Shown piece after piece: positions 1-11,819 of a DNA stretch of 64,000 nucleotides. Under the pieces are notes generated by a model that was not told the DNA's origin, made no database searches, and saw only the letters and a list, made by a program, of their open reading frames with translations. The stretch is from Camellia lanceoleosa (taxonomy: Eukaryota > Streptophyta > Magnoliopsida > Ericales > Theaceae), in the NCBI GenBank assembly GCA_025200525.1, contig CM045758.1, positions 5,576,580 through 5,640,579 of the forward strand, given 5' to 3'. Each line of letters starts with the position of its first letter. The first letter of the stretch is position 1. The translations under genes were made by a program, and so were the position numbers.

Positions 1-517
1 ATTCCTCCATTTTCCTTGCATTTGGACTGGCATAAACAACAGAGAGTAACTAATCGGGGTAGTTTTTCCTGGAAACAGTGGCAATTATGACCTGAGAATT
101 GGCCTCCAATACTCATACATTAGCCTGAGAAGGGTTCCACAACATCCAAATACCCCCACTTCTTCCCACAAGGTCAACATGGGCTGAGGTCGTAAACCCC
201 AAACGATTAAAAAACATACCCATGGAGTTAAGCTCAACCTTAGTCTCCATCAATATCAAGATTTCTGGCTTATGAGTCCTTAACAACTCTTTCAAATTTC
301 TTTTGAATGTATTGTTACCCGCACCTCTATAATTCCAAAAAATCATATCCATAGATGACATACGATGGAAATCAAGTAAATAGGAGTTTTGCGGGATCCC
401 CAGAGTAGCCCTTACCTCATTATATCTCTCGTCCATGGATTTCATTGGAGTTACTGTGATGGTGTGTTGGTCTATGTGCGCATCGATCTGCCACCAACGT
501 TTGATTATCACCTTCAC
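1..517 (-). pseudogene. LINE (non-LTR retrotransposon) ORF2, endonuclease end
   Basis: Minus-strand reading shows the start of an L1-type ORF2 apurinic/apyrimidinic endonuclease. I see MDMIFWNYRGAGN (the usual WNxRGxG start), then HKPEILILMETKV with the catalytic-site METK, then GRSGGIWMLW. Beyond the first stop, the same frame continues to the window edge with RKNYP and LSVVYASPN, two further endonuclease blocks, interrupted by a TGA and a TAG. The copy is therefore dead. Reverse transcriptase would lie to the left of the window. The enzyme would nick target DNA during target-primed reverse transcription. Confidence 0.85.
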
Positions 518-1085
518 TTCTTCTATCCACTATTCTAAGTCTATGTGGTGACACACTTCTTTGCCAGGTTCCAACATCAGGAGAATCCAGTCTAAGTACA
601 CACGATGATGGTTCACGCTTAGTTGATCGTCTGCCGGAGTTGTATATTAGGGCAAGAGTTTTTCGATCCTCCATCTTTATCAGGTGGTAGTCTTGGGCTA
701 CGTTTCTTCAAAGGATCTCTAGTAGAGCTTTCCTCAGAGATGGGGTTAGGGTTAGAAGCCAAGCTGATGATGATGGTGGTAGACTTTGAGCTACAATGTT
801 GAAGGCCCTCTATGGTCTTGTCCGCAAGGCCTCTGACAGGTACCTCACGGGGTTGGTTGTCAGTGTCATTACTCACTTGCTTCCCTCTCCAGATTTCCTC
901 TTTATCCACTCCTCTGGTTAGTTAATTTCCTTCAAGATTCTGGGCTTTCATACCTTTGGTAGCTTGGGCCTTTTCCTTATACTTGAAATTTGGCCCTTTT
1001 CCATTAGTGTCACGTATGGCAGTCGCAGGCCCACTTTGAGTCTCTAGATTAACTACCAGATTGGGGTCTTGTTGGAGTGCTTCAA
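518..1085 (-). pseudogene. LINE ORF1 C-terminal tail and ORF1-ORF2 linker
   Basis: This lies directly upstream of the ORF2 endonuclease on the minus strand. A minus frame from about 1,080 to 940 reads FEALQQDPNLVVN...GKGPNFKYKEKAQ before a stop. It is a basic, Lys/Asn-rich tail of the sort found at the end of plant LINE ORF1 proteins. A second frame (909-619) starts with MDKEEIW and is Ser/Lys-rich. There is no zinc knuckle in this part. The matching upstream half, which has the zinc knuckle, is found at 12,379-13,080 on the same strand. Similarity stops near 1,085. Confidence 0.5.
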
Positions 1086-1239
1086 ATCAATTATGCTGGG
1101 GGAGCTTACCAATAAGTCCCATATACAAAGTTCAACACCCATCTAATCCTCAAACAAAACACTTGCACCAATTAGTCCTATATATTTTTAATTGTTACCA
1201 AAAAATTTTTTTTTTTTTTTTAAATTTACAGACACTGTT

Positions 1240-1435
1240 ATGTCCTACTACCGTCGGACTTCCGTCAAACGGTCACTGGAGACTCGTCGGAATGTTCAAC
1301 ATCACCGGGAAGTCGCCGGAGGATCACCGAAAGTTCACCGAAGTGTTAAGAACGTTAATGGAAGTCGTCGGAATGTTCAGAACGTTTACTGAACGTTAAG
1401 AACATCATTGGAGACTCACCGGAATGTCTAGAATA
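1240..1435 (+). repeat. Degenerate CCGGAATGTTCA / GAACGTTAA repeat
   Basis: Short units built on GTCGGAATGTTCA, CACCGGAA and GAACGTTAA(G) recur six to eight times at irregular spacing. No coding sense is apparent. It looks like an eroded minisatellite. Confidence 0.45.
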
Positions 1436-1633
1436 TTGCCCGAAAAAAAAAAGAAAGAATAAATGGCGAAATTAAAGCGAAAAAACATAACAAAATGTCC
1501 TAAATATTGATAAACTAAAAAGAAAAAAAATGGAACAATAAAAAACAGCAACAATGGGAAAAACATAAGCTATTTTTCAATTTTTGTAAGGTTTAAGCAA
1601 ATAATCTCCAATATTAATCAAACTGAAAAGTAA

Positions 1634-1836
1634 GTTATGAAACTGTAAAATGTTACAGTTTCAAAGCAAAAATTTATTAAGCATTTATCCTTATTAATCA
1701 AATTGAAAAACATTTTATGAAACTGTAAAATTTTACAATTCTAAAGAATGTTATGAAACTGCAAAATTTTACAGTTTTAAACCATGATTCATTCCAGCAC
1801 CAAAAAATTTTGAAACTACAAGATTTTACAGTTTTC
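1634..1836. repeat. Four near-palindromes AACTGTAAAA..TTTTACAGTT
   Basis: Four copies of ATGAAACTGTAAAAT followed by its complement TTTACAGTTT begin near 1,637, 1,717, 1,750 and 1,812. Each is a short perfect or near-perfect inverted repeat, and all are followed by A-rich spacer. Repeated hairpins of this kind resemble transposon subterminal motifs, but no element ends are visible next to them. Confidence 0.6.
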
Positions 1837-2466
1837 ACCGCCTGTAACAAAAACTCGAAAACAACTTGTTCAAAATTTGAAAATTTTCTCCATTAGAACA
1901 GAAAAAGAGAAGTGTATAGCAGAGAAAATGTAGAAAAAAATAAGAGATAGAAGGAGAAAGGCGGAAATAGAAAGAGGATTGTACTCTGGCAACTATTTTT
2001 TATTTAGATCTAGCCAAATCTGATGTAGATCTACATCAAATCTGAGTAGATGTAGATCTAAGTAGATCTACTCATCTTCTTCGTCAGAAACATATCTTCT
2101 TTACTGTTAGTAAGGGTGATGTAAGGAGTCGGCGGTCGGTGGTTGCCAGTGAATCCCAATCGATGATAGTCGTCGATCGCCGATGACTATATATCGGAAA
2201 AAGAAAGAGAAGAAGCAAGATATGGTTACCCGTCAATGATCACCGGAAATCACAAACAGCAAAAGAGGCAAAGAAGAAGAGAGGCAGAGAAGAAGAATAA
2301 TGTTATAGGACTTTTGGGTATGCAAAAGGTTGTGGGACTAAATAGACTACCCGTTTTTCAAAAAAGACTTCTTGGTAATTTTCCTGTTTTGCTGCGAGTG
2401 GTTATCCATTTTCTGATTTTTGTTGGGCTTGAGCCATTTTCTTCTGCTTGGAGCTTTGGTACATGG

Positions 2467-2940
2467 GCCACAACAAAAGTAACCTATGGTGACGAAAACT
2501 AGTGAAGAAAATAAATTTCGTCACTAAATAAAAATAATTCGTGAGGAATTTATAAATTTTGTCACATATAATAAAAAAATAAAAATGATAAGTGACGAAA
2601 TTTATTTTCGTCAATAAATACTTCATTTTAAGTGAGGAAAAATTAAGTTTCGTCACTAAAAATTTTCCTGCTAATTTTTCTGGATGGCACCAAAATTTTG
2701 GGACTTTTAGTGAGAAAAAAATTTGTCACTAATTATAAAATTATTTGTGAGGAATATATTTTCGTCACCAAAACGTTTTAATATTTTTGATATCTTTTGG
2801 TGAGGAAATAATATTGTCACCAATTTTGGTGGGAAATTTTTGATATATTGAGCGGCAATAAAAAAAGATAGGGTATTAATTTTTTTTTACCCCTTTTTTG
2901 TTTATCATCTCTCTCTCTCTCAAAATAGGGTATTAATTTG
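2467..2940 (+). mobile_element. CACTA-type transposon left end, subterminal repeat copy 1
   Basis: A degraded terminus (GGGCCACAACAAAAG; the expected form is CACTACAACAAA) is followed by the GTGACGAAA motif. The motif and its complement TTTCGTCAC then recur every 20-60 bp. Such dense subterminal motifs are typical transposase-binding repeats of CACTA elements. The same motif set fills 11,820-12,378 and ends in TTTGTTGTAGTA, which makes that the likely partner end. The segment closes with a CT tract and CAAAATAGGG. Confidence 0.65.
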
Positions 2941-3139
2941 TCTTACCTCTTGCTCCTTCACCACGCTGGTCGCCATCGTCATCGCCTCTATTAGCCTTGC
3001 CGATCGCCGATCGCCAATCGCCGCCGCCACCAGTAGCCTTGCCGGTAATGGACACATCTTCTTCGCTTGGTGATTTGGCACGTGATTTCTCTTTGCTCTT
3101 TTTCTTGTATCTCTTTCTATTATTCTCTATTTTGGTATG
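2941..3139. other. Unique spacer between duplicated CACTA ends
   Basis: About 200 bp rich in CGCC and GCCG triplets, flanked on both sides by copies of the CACTA subterminal region. The base composition resembles a 5' leader or captured gene fragment. The minus-strand frame is Gly/Arg/Lys-rich with no recognised domain. Confidence 0.4.
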
Positions 3140-3715
3140 ATGATGAAAATTAGTGAAGAAAACAAATTTCATCACTAAGGGGTTGTTTGAGATGACCTAA
3201 ATAAGTGCACTTTTTGTCTTTTTACGAAAAAATGTGCAGAAAAATAGAAAGGTGATGTGATGGAAAAAAGATAAAAAGATGAGTTATTTTTTAATTGCCA
3301 AACTTGGCTTAAATAAGAATAATCCGTGAGGAATTATAAATTTTGTCACGTATAATAAAAAAATAAAAATAATAGGTGACGAAATTTATTTCCGTCAATA
3401 AATACTTACTTTTAGGTGAGAAAAAAAATTATGTTTCATCACCTAATTTTTCCCACTAATTTTTTTTTATGGCACTAAAATTTTGAAACTTTTGGTGAGA
3501 AATTTTTTTTTTTCACTAATTATAAAATTATTTGTGAGAAATATATTTTCGTCATCAATAATTTTTAATATTTTTGAGATGTTTTGGTGAGAAAATAATG
3601 TTGTCACCAATTTTGGTGAGAAAATTTTGATGTATTGAGCGACAATGACAAAAAAAAAGGGTATTAATTTTTTTTACTCATTTTCTGTTTATCATCTCTC
3701 TCTCTCAAAATAGGC
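3140..3715 (+). mobile_element. CACTA subterminal repeat copy 2 (tandem duplicate)
   Basis: This is a diverged direct repeat of 2,490-2,935, starting at AAATTAGTGAAGAAAA and ending with the same CT tract plus CAAAATAGG. Order and spacing of the GTGACGAAA and TTTCGTCA motifs agree with copy 1. Copy 2 differs by an insertion of about 133 bp at 3,178-3,311, and it stops where another CACTA-like terminus begins at 3,716. Confidence 0.65.
3178..3311 (+). mobile_element. Small MITE nested in CACTA copy 2
   Basis: It begins GGGGTTGTTTGAGA and is rich in CTTTTTGTCTTTTTACG and AAAATGTGCAGAAAAA. It is absent at the homologous point of the upstream duplicate, so it is a true insertion. A related sequence on the opposite strand lies at 62,190-62,335 (its end reads TTCCCAAACAATCCCC), and a third at 37,547-37,677. 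The GGGG(T/A)TGTTTGGGA end is of a common hAT/MITE type. Confidence 0.6.
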
Positions 3716-3980
3716 ACTATTACAAAAACAGTTAAAGATCACACTTTGACAAATAAAAATATCTCACTTTTATTAGAAGTGTGATAAAAAAAAATTAAAT
3801 TGATATTTTAATCACAATTAATTTAATTGAGTATGATAATATTTATTTTTTATGTCACTTTTTAATTAAGTGTGATTATATATATATATATTTAATCTCA
3901 CCTTCTAAATGTGATTATATATAATTTTTTAATAACAACTTCTAAATAAGTGTGATGAATATATATTGTAAAAAATTAAA
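3716..3980 (+). mobile_element. Second CACTA-like terminus with AAGTGTGAT repeats
   Basis: Starts CACTATTACAAAAACAG directly after the duplicated segment. The motif AAGTGTGAT or close variants then recurs near 3,774, 3,831, 3,866, 3,908 and 3,948. This is a different subterminal motif from the neighbouring GTGACGAAA family, so it is a separate element end. I could not find its right end. Confidence 0.55.
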
Positions 3981-5165
3981 TTCAGAAAATTCAATTAAAT
4001 TTCTAAAAAAATTTAATTTTCTTATCTTCTTCTCTCTTTTGTCACTCCTGCTCTCTCTCTCTGTGGGAGAATGATAAACACCTCGTGGGCACGACCTCTG
4101 CATCTCCTCCTCTTCCCTGAATTCGGATCCTCTTCCCCAATAGAGACCCACCCTCTTCGCCATAGACGGTGCTTTTCATTTCCCTTACAACCCTTCGAAA
4201 CTCATTGGCTTGGGAATGACCTGCAATTTTGGTAAGGTTCTAAACCTAGAGTTTGTTTCTTTTATTTCTTAAACCCTTCTCTTCTTAAATTAGGGCATTT
4301 GATTAAACTATTTGGATTTCAATTCAACGATTTCTGGTGGTGGGTTTTGAATTAGGGCATTTGATTCAACGATTTCTAGGTGGGGGGTTTTGATTTTTTT
4401 TTATACATAAAATTCTTAGGTAGTGAGCTTCCCCCCCCTGCTGTTTCTCCTTTTTTTCATATTTAAAAAGAAAAAAGAAAGAAAAATCTAACAGACACCA
4501 TGCTTATGGATGTGAATCTAGAAACTTTAAGATTTGTCTTTTTTTTGTATAAGTTTCAGTAGTCTAAATGGGATTCAAGTTTTGAAATGGGTTTGAAATA
4601 TACAAGTGTTCTCTAGCCTTGTCCAAATCAATTATATGTTTTTTTTTTTGTTTTTCCAATTTTTTCATTATGTAATGCAATCTATAATATCTGTGAAGTT
4701 CATGTCTTCTTCTTTGTAGTTTTGCACCTTAAATGTTCATTTATTTACTTCATTGAACTTCAATGTAATGGCTTTCATTTTTCTACATATTTCCTACAAC
4801 TACAAAGGGTTTTGCACCTTAAATGTTTATTTATTTACTGTGGTATATGATTTTTTTGGTAGTAATTCTCCATATGGTAGGTAGATTCAATCATTTCACT
4901 TTTTATTTGATTGAAACATTTGTCTAATCTTTTTATTTTGTTAGGATTTCCCCTCTTGTTTGTGACAGGAAACAGACAAGAATTCTGCATGTCAAGTGTT
5001 TGAAGATATTTCCAAGAGACAACCCATCAACCCTTCAAACCATCAACCCAATGCTGTTGAAAAACTTATTGTATATTAACCTCTTATAAAATGACTATTC
5101 TGCTTGTAATAGAGCATAAAAGTTTTTAAGAATTCAAATGAGATATTGTAAAGGGAAGGGAGTGT
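3981..5165. other. Non-coding: leader-like CT-rich stretch and AT-rich DNA
   Basis: 4,020-4,240 is CT-rich and reads like a plant 5' untranslated region or first exon, with a donor-like GGTAAGGTT near 4,230. The rest is AT-rich, with a duplicated phrase TTTTGCACCTTAAATGTT at about 4,722 and 4,808. No open frame matches a protein I know. It is probably internal sequence of the element that starts at 3,716. Confidence 0.4.
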
Positions 5166-5440
5166 CACTACAAGAAATTAGTCTTTTAGAGACTAACTAA
5201 ATTTGGTCGCTAAAAATAATCTTTTAAGGACAAATTTAAACATATGATAATTTACTTATAAGATTGTAAAAATAACTATTAATATTCTCACTTAATATTT
5301 ACATAATTTTTTTAGACCAATAAATTTAGTTGCTAATATATTATTATCTTTAAGGACCAAATATTTTTGTCATTATCAATTAAAAACGTTTTGGGACCAA
5401 ATATTTTTATCATTTTAACGATTAAAAAGCCAGGACCTTA
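5166..5440 (+). mobile_element. Third CACTA terminus (CACTACAAGAAA type)
   Basis: Begins CACTACAAGAAATTAG, the standard CACTA terminal sequence. It continues with GACTAACTAAATTTGGTCGCTAAA and further weaker AGTCGC and GGACCAAATATTTTT motifs to about 5,435. The motif set is unlike the GTGACGAAA family and resembles the segment at 46,560-47,110. The right terminus is not identified. Confidence 0.6.
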
Positions 5441-5550
5441 CTTCAGCCCTAACTTGTTCATTCTCTCTTCAACGGGTTTGCTCAATCTTCAGCCTAAAGT
5501 TGGGAGCTCCAAGGCAGATTGGGAGCTCAATCTTCTTCAAATTTTGGTGC

Positions 5551-5581
<31 letters not shown>

Positions 5582-6323
5582 ATCGATCCCCGTAATCAAC
5601 TTGTAAGAGCTCCAATTCGAACTTTCAATTTCTGATCGTAATCGATCTCTGTAATTGACCTGTAAGAGCTCCAATTCGAACTTTCAATTTCTTATTATTT
5701 CATAGATTGAACTTTTTTTGTGCATATATATATATATATCTTAATGCGTGTTGGAATTGAAGACTTCTCTACATAGATTGAACTTGTGTGTGTGTATATA
5801 TGTATATCTAATCTAAGGTGTGTTAGAGATGAAAAATTGTTTTCTCGCACAGTTTGATCAATATTGTATTTTGTATGCTGTTAATTTGTTGTTTCAGTGA
5901 GTTTCCAGGTGTTACACTATCATTTTCTTTTTTTGATTTTCAATTTCTACTTATTACATGGATTGAACTTGTGTGTGTGTATATATATGGCCTTCTTCTC
6001 TGTTTTCTCTCACTAAGAATAAGAATGATGAATGAATCGTCTCTCACTAGGCCATATGTATGTAGTATTGCTATCAAACTCTTGAGATTTTAATGACAAT
6101 AAGTTGCCTACTACTCAACTAATGACGTAGGAATGACGATTTTTAAACTTCTAACAATTGATCTTAAACATTAGGAATGACAATTTTTAAACTTTCCCCA
6201 CTTGCAAATCACAAGAGTTAATGTCCATGCTAGTTTCACCTCCCTTTTCCAATTTTTGGCTATTCATAAATTTCTCATTTACGTATTCTTGTTTTTTTTT
6301 TTTTTTTTTTGGGCTGCTTACAG
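5441..6323 (+). other. Leader-like sequence upstream of RIN2/3 exons
   Basis: CT-rich stretch (5,550-5,577), then a 57-bp tandem duplication (5,580-5,694), then TG/TA microsatellites near 5,720, 5,788 and 5,968. It resembles a captured 5' untranslated region. The exons encoding the first half of the RIN2/3 membrane domain are not here. Confidence 0.4.
5580..5694 (+). repeat. 57-bp tandem duplication
   Basis: Two adjacent copies of a segment that opens AATCGATC(C/T)CTGTAAT and ends GAACTTTCAATTTC, with few differences. It lies in leader-like DNA. Confidence 0.7.
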
Positions 6324-8100
6324 GATAAAGATGTGTCTAGTGATATAGAACATTAGAATCGTATATGTTTCTGTTGTTATTTTTCAAGCCTCTTTGTATT
6401 GCTTTTGAGACATTACAGGTACTTTTATTGGGAAGTCTTTTCATTTTCATAATGGATAGATCTATATGCAGATCATGTAACATTTTTCCCGTGGAACATA
6501 TAATAAACACAGGCTGAAGGTTCTTTGGTCTGCAAATTGTTTTTTGTAGGCTATTGTGATTCATGGTTTTCAATTGCTCGATATATGGTTCCATGATTCG
6601 GCAGGGAACAACACAAATTGCCAAAGGTCCAAACTCCTTGATATATCAACAGCAGGTTGTTTGCGAACCTTTTTTATGTAGCCATGTTATTTTGTTGTCG
6701 TGTTACCAAGTGGTTGGGGGTTCTCATGCTTTCTGGTCCCGTTATTCATTTTTTCCTTATTTGCTTATAGCTCCCAAATTTTTTTGTGATGCATTTATTT
6801 TGCTGTTTTCTTTCTTCATTCCTCTAACTCAGTATTCCCTATTATTTAAAGAAGATGTGTTTTGTGAAGCATGGCACTATGTAGTTTTCTTTATATTCTT
6901 TTCCCTTTTCCCCCTATAAAATAAAATTATTTGAATGAACAGGTAAAACATGTTAAGCCAGCTATGTTACCATTTTTTTCTTGTCCACTTATATCTCATA
7001 AAAGAAAAAAAATTTAGTGCTGCATTTATTTTGCTGTTTTCTTTCTTTCTTTCTTCCTCTAAGCCAGTATTTTATGATCTTGAAAGAAGATGTGTTTTGT
7101 GAAGCGTGGCACTGCATAGTTTTCTTAATTTCTTTTCCTTTTTTTTCTTTTTTTTTTCCTTCCTATAAACATAAGGGGGTTTGTTGCTTGGTGCAATAGT
7201 AAAAGCTCTACAGGACCTTTTTACCTATGCCTAGCCTGCTCAGTTAGTGTCAATGTCAAAAAAATGCACCAATCTCTATCTTTTTTTCTTAAAGGTTTAT
7301 ATGTTTGTGATTATTTTAATTTGACATGTTTTTAGTTGGTGGGTTGTCTTGGCAATGTTTATATATTTATTAATTCTTTCTAAGACCATGGCTTTCCATA
7401 ATTCTTGCCAATCATTCATTTTCTATTGTTCTTGTTGATGCTGTTGCTAAAGACCAAGGGTACTTCTGATTGTTGTTGTAGATTGGATTTGTCATTATTG
7501 TAACTTAACGAATTTGAGTGCAGTTTCATTCTGTGAATGGAAAGGCATTCTCATACGGAACTTGGGTTTTCTTCTGGACATCATGACGTTATTGATGGCA
7601 CTCTGTCATTATGTGCATATCTGGTGGCTTCATGGCATGAAATTTCATCTTGTGGATGTAGTTCTTTTCCTAAATATATGTGTAAAGTTTCTCGCTATTT
7701 TTTTGTAGCAATATATTGACATTCATTTGACTTGGACTTTTCAACATTATTATTTCATGTTTATTTTATTTACACTTCATATTATTGACCAGGCCTTGTT
7801 AGGTGCAATTGTAAAACATATCAAAGGATTTATTAGGTTGAAGATAGCTTTAGGCGCCCTTCATAGGTCACTTCCAGAGGCAACACCTGAGGAGATTGAA
7901 GCATATGATGATGCATGTGCTATCTGTAGGGTGAGCTTGTTAGCTTAGTTCATTCTCAATTCCCTGTTTGATTTTCTGTTAATCTCCAAGCTGTTTGACA
8001 GGTGGGCAAATGACAGGAACCAATGGCAAAGGCGAAGAGACTATCTTGTAAACATCTTTTCCATCTAACATGTTTGAGATCTTGGTATGATCTATGTTGC
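6324..8100 (+). pseudogene. RIN2/RIN3-like RING E3 ubiquitin ligase (gp78/AMFR type), broken fragment
   Basis: Five exons with matching splice phases can be read: 6,324-6,418, 6,550-6,655, 7,524-7,681, 7,793-7,930 and 8,017-about 8,100. They give MFLLLFFKPLCIAFETLQ, then AIVIHGFQLLDIWFHDSAG and NCQRSKLLDIS, then EWKGILIRNLGFLLDIMTLL and HYVHIWWLHG, then KGFIRLKIALGALHRSLPEA ending AYDDACAIC, and finally EPMAKAKRLSCKHLFHLTC. That is the membrane domain followed by the start of the RING of plant RIN2/RIN3, ER-type ligases that interact with the RPM1 immune receptor. Defects: a 2-nt deletion in the first exon puts a TAG after CLVI; the last zinc-binding Cys pair of the RING is missing, with unrelated sequence after SWYD; the N-terminal and C-terminal exons are absent. 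It lies between CACTA ends and is probably a captured fragment. Confidence 0.85.
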
Positions 8101-11100
8101 TTGTTACGATCTTGGACCCCCCCATCATGAGCAGAGAGGAATTTGAAGCTCGGAAAGCTGATCTATGGAGGAAGCATACAACGAAATCTATTGCTGCAAA
8201 GGTACTATCAATAAGCATCATTCCTTATTATCTGTTATTATTGCTTGAGTTTTTGTTCCTAGGAAATTTAGCAAGAAATAGAACTTAAAAAGTTTTACCA
8301 GCAATAATGCTTCCTCATATTTATATCTATCTGTGGAAGTGGATATCAGATATTACTCTGTTTTTGCTGCATAGTGTGAGAATGCTGCTTCGAGTTTGTA
8401 GGAAGCTACTTTCTGCAAGCTCAAATGTTGCCAAAGGTTACTACCTCTATTCATAGACTCTAATCATGCCATTAATTTAACTAGGCTCTACAATCCGAAA
8501 TTGAATCCCAATCAACAAGGGTCCATCTTGGGCCTGTAGGCCTGCAATGAGTTGTTCACATGTGCACAACTACAATGACAGAGATCCTAATCTTCCACTG
8601 TGGTGTAGCTTAATTAGATGGTAGTTCATAGATTGAATTCCGCTGTTTTGTCATAGAGGGGTCCATGCCATTGAGTCGTTTACATTTTGTTTTATTGCCA
8701 AAAACCTAAGACTAGCTTGACAAGTGACAATAATGTGAAGAGATAGTTATTCTTAATTGCTTTTATGTGTTGTACTTTGTACAGGAAGCTGTCCTTTGTT
8801 TTGTTACATGTCTTTGTCAATCCTATGTAAAGCACAAATAGAATCATTTAAAAACACAAATATCATTTAGCTATAACAACCACAACTAGCTGAGTCAAAT
8901 ATCATTTAGAAACACAAATATCATTTAGCTATAACAATCATTTAGAGACACAAATATCATTTTGATAAACCTGTTGCACCCACCTCAGAGCTCCTAAAGA
9001 AACTTAGGACCTATTCGGGTATATTGAGGCTAATATTTTTCTTTTTCTTTTTGTTATCTTTCTTTGAAAAACTTCTTTTCAAATGAAAAAACTAGTCTCA
9101 CTGATTATGTACCATTTTTACTTTTAGTCACCTATATGAACGAGTATTTAGATAAAGCGTTGAAATCATTGTAGCTAGAATAGATGTATGATAATATTAA
9201 GATTTTACTAAGCAATTGACAAATCGTGATGAGTATTACGTATTAGAGCTCTTCATGACTAGGTAACTGTCTAATGTTTATCACATTTTTCTTCTCTAGT
9301 ATCAATGACGATGAAGGAATTCCTGGCAGGAGCAGACTGGGCAGAAAGGGTAAATTTTGGTTTTAAATAATTGTGTCCCTTTCTACCTTAGGGAGCTTTG
9401 GTGTTTGTGATGCTGACAACAATGAGTCCCCAAAACCTACCAATTAAGTGTTAAATTGCCAATAACCATATTTTTTGCTTTCACATTTTGAACACAATGG
9501 CATTGCATACATTCAGAGAAACATGTCCTCAAAGATGTATATACGCCTGCATTTTCTTCCCCTCCCTAATCACACTATTGAACCCACAAACACACCATCT
9601 CTAACACCATCCCCCATCAATCCCTTAGGATACATGTTTGGATTTGGATTTGGATTTGAGTAGGGCTTTGCAAATCCCCCTCAAATCCATCATCCAAACA
9701 CAATATTAAAGAAAACCAACAATAGAACAGAGGAAAAACTATTCCCATTACACAAACAAACAACAATAAGCCCTACCCATTAGCTATCATTCTCTTCTGG
9801 TTATGAAACTCCATAGATGGTGTTGTTGGAAACCTGTCTTCCACTTCATTTATAGAATATGAATTGTACTCTAAGCTGAAATTATGCACTATACCTTGTA
9901 GTTTTTATTAATCAGTTCTATGATGCTGAATTATGGGTGGCATGAGTATCCCGAAAAGTTATCCTAATATCCTATTGTTGTTTCTCTGATAAGGAGTTTC
10001 TTCTGCTTCTTCTCTTTAAAATGATTTGTGCCAGTCAACTCTTCTTTTGATGCCTTTCCAACAAAGTTGTGCGTTTCTAAATTGTGATATTTTACTTCAG
10101 AATGTGTGAATTTAATCTGTTATTTGTTAACTTATCTATATTGTCCTTATCTTATTCCTATAGGTACAGCGTTTCAGTTCTTTGATTTGAGTTAGGAATA
10201 GATTCTTAAACAATATGATGTTGGAGATGCATGTGTAACTCTTGAAGATCCTCACACTGAAGATCTCAGCCAAGAAGTTAGAGGCTTCATATTCTCTAGA
10301 ATTCTGGTTCGTTTTTGAAAGTCATATTTGCCTCAATTGCAATTCCATTTCAAAATACTTTTGGTCACTTCTATAGCTGCATTAATTGTTGATCTTTCTC
10401 TCTATACATGATCTACATATATTTAGCAGATGTTGTATGTTTACTAGAGACCATTATAATCTTTTCTTTTCTGCATAGAGGATCTTTTTTGGCTGAAAAC
10501 TCAAGTTTGAAAAATGTTTTCAAGCAATCATGAGTGGACTTTTGTTCATTCTGTAACAGCCTATCACATATAGGAAAATAAAGTTCTGCTTGCTCAGAAA
10601 CAGATTCTTGATAGCAAAGACACAAACACTTGGCACGAACATGACACAACATAGATATAAGTACTAAAACAAGACAGACATGTCGACAACATTAGAATAA
10701 TGAAAATTACGTATAAACATGGGAATAATTAAAAAATGTCCATTGCATACTTGAGTTGTGGCAGCCATGTCTATGATGCTAGTGTCTTGCATTTCTTCCT
10801 TTATCTATTTATTTGAATAAATGGTTGGGTGCTTTTGGGTATGTTCATCCTTTTAATAAGGCTGTTCGTATGGCTACAATTGTTGGCCTTTTGTTTGAGT
10901 AAGTGTTAGCCGAGGCCCCAAAGTTGCAAAGCATATTTAAATAATGTACACACCCAAGAAGTATCTCAAGTCTGTAGGTGTGTCCAAGTGTAGGTATTGA
11001 AGCAGTGTTCTACATGGACACTGCTTATTTGTGTCCGTGCTGCTAAGACTATAGTGGGTTGCTAAATGGTATGGAGAGTCTAATTTAACTATAAGCAGTT

Positions 11101-11819
11101 TGACAAACATTTTTTGACAAATACTATATTGATTACTATTATTATTTTTATTGTTATATTTAGTAAGACAAGAAAATTGGCTATCACTAATACATAGGAT
11201 ACAGTTACAGCATAAAAATGAACTTTTTTCAAAGTAGAGACAATTATTTGTTTACTCTCGTGTATTTTTGCTATGCAGTGTTGGAGTTGCTCTAAGTTAG
11301 TGATGTGATTAATAGGAGCTTGCCATGTACAAAGGAACTTCTGGTTGTTAAGTTAGACTCATTGTGTACACAATTTGTATTGACATGGATAGAGAGGTCT
11401 ATACAATATAATTGGTAATATGTTAATATTATTCTTGTTTATTTTCTTTGCAGATTGGTTTTTGATGACGTTTGGAAACATACTTGCAAATGAAGATCAA
11501 ATGTTGAATAATTTTTTTTTACTGAACTAATACTTAGTTGTAGTTGCAAATCAAGATTGAATGTTGATTTTTTTTTGTGGACTCCACGTTAGTTCATTTT
11601 GGGATTTGCTTTGATTTTTTTGTTATACTTAATGGATCATTATTAAAGTTGTTTGATGGATATATTTTGATTTATAATACAATTGTTTAGTGAATTTTTT
11701 TGTGAAGTGGTGTCTAATAGCTAGTGGATTTCTTAGTACATTTAAAAGGCTATTGGGATATGAGCAGGGATATTTGTGAAATAATAATTTAAATTGAAAT
11801 ATAAAATATAGAACAAGTT
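8101..11819. other. Long AT-rich interval with two exon-like scraps
   Basis: Mostly intron-like DNA. Downstream of the RING remnant, a frame at 8,127-8,200 reads SREEFEARKADLWRKHTTKS and ends at a donor-like AAG|GTACTA. At 10,216-10,314 another frame reads [20 protein letters not shown], also ending in a splice-like junction. I recognise neither; both may be further captured exons. An imperfect local duplication of AAATATCATTTAG occurs at 8,866-8,960. Confidence 0.4.
9628..9708. repeat. Short inverted repeat, MITE-like
   Basis: GGATACATGTTTGGATTTGG at the left is mirrored by TCAAATCCATCATCCAAACA at the right, with a spacer of about 25 bp. The size and the TTTGGAT ends fit a minimal MITE. No target duplication is clear. 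Confidence 0.4.

Larger units (their letters stand above)
1086..2466. other. Non-coding interval between LINE fragment and CACTA end
   Basis: AT-rich DNA without recognisable coding sequence. It holds an A/T homopolymer stretch near 1,205, a GTCGGAATGTTCA-type degenerate repeat (1,240-1,435), a cluster of inverted repeats (1,634-1,836) and overlapping AGATCTAC palindromes (2,005-2,085). The 2,100-2,300 part is richer in G and purine, like a plant 5' leader, but I see no matching gene. Confidence 0.5.

Noticed and set aside
3716..5165. Complete CACTA element bounded by 3,716 and 5,165
   Set aside because: The sequence before 5,166 (AAGGGAAGGGAGTGT) is not a credible complement of CACTATTACAAAAACAG, so only the left end is reported.
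8600..8660. tRNA-like sequence (GTGTAGCTTAATTAGATGGTAG)
   Set aside because: Only the A-box-like part looks right. There is no B box of the GGTTCGAATCC type and no cloverleaf pairing.
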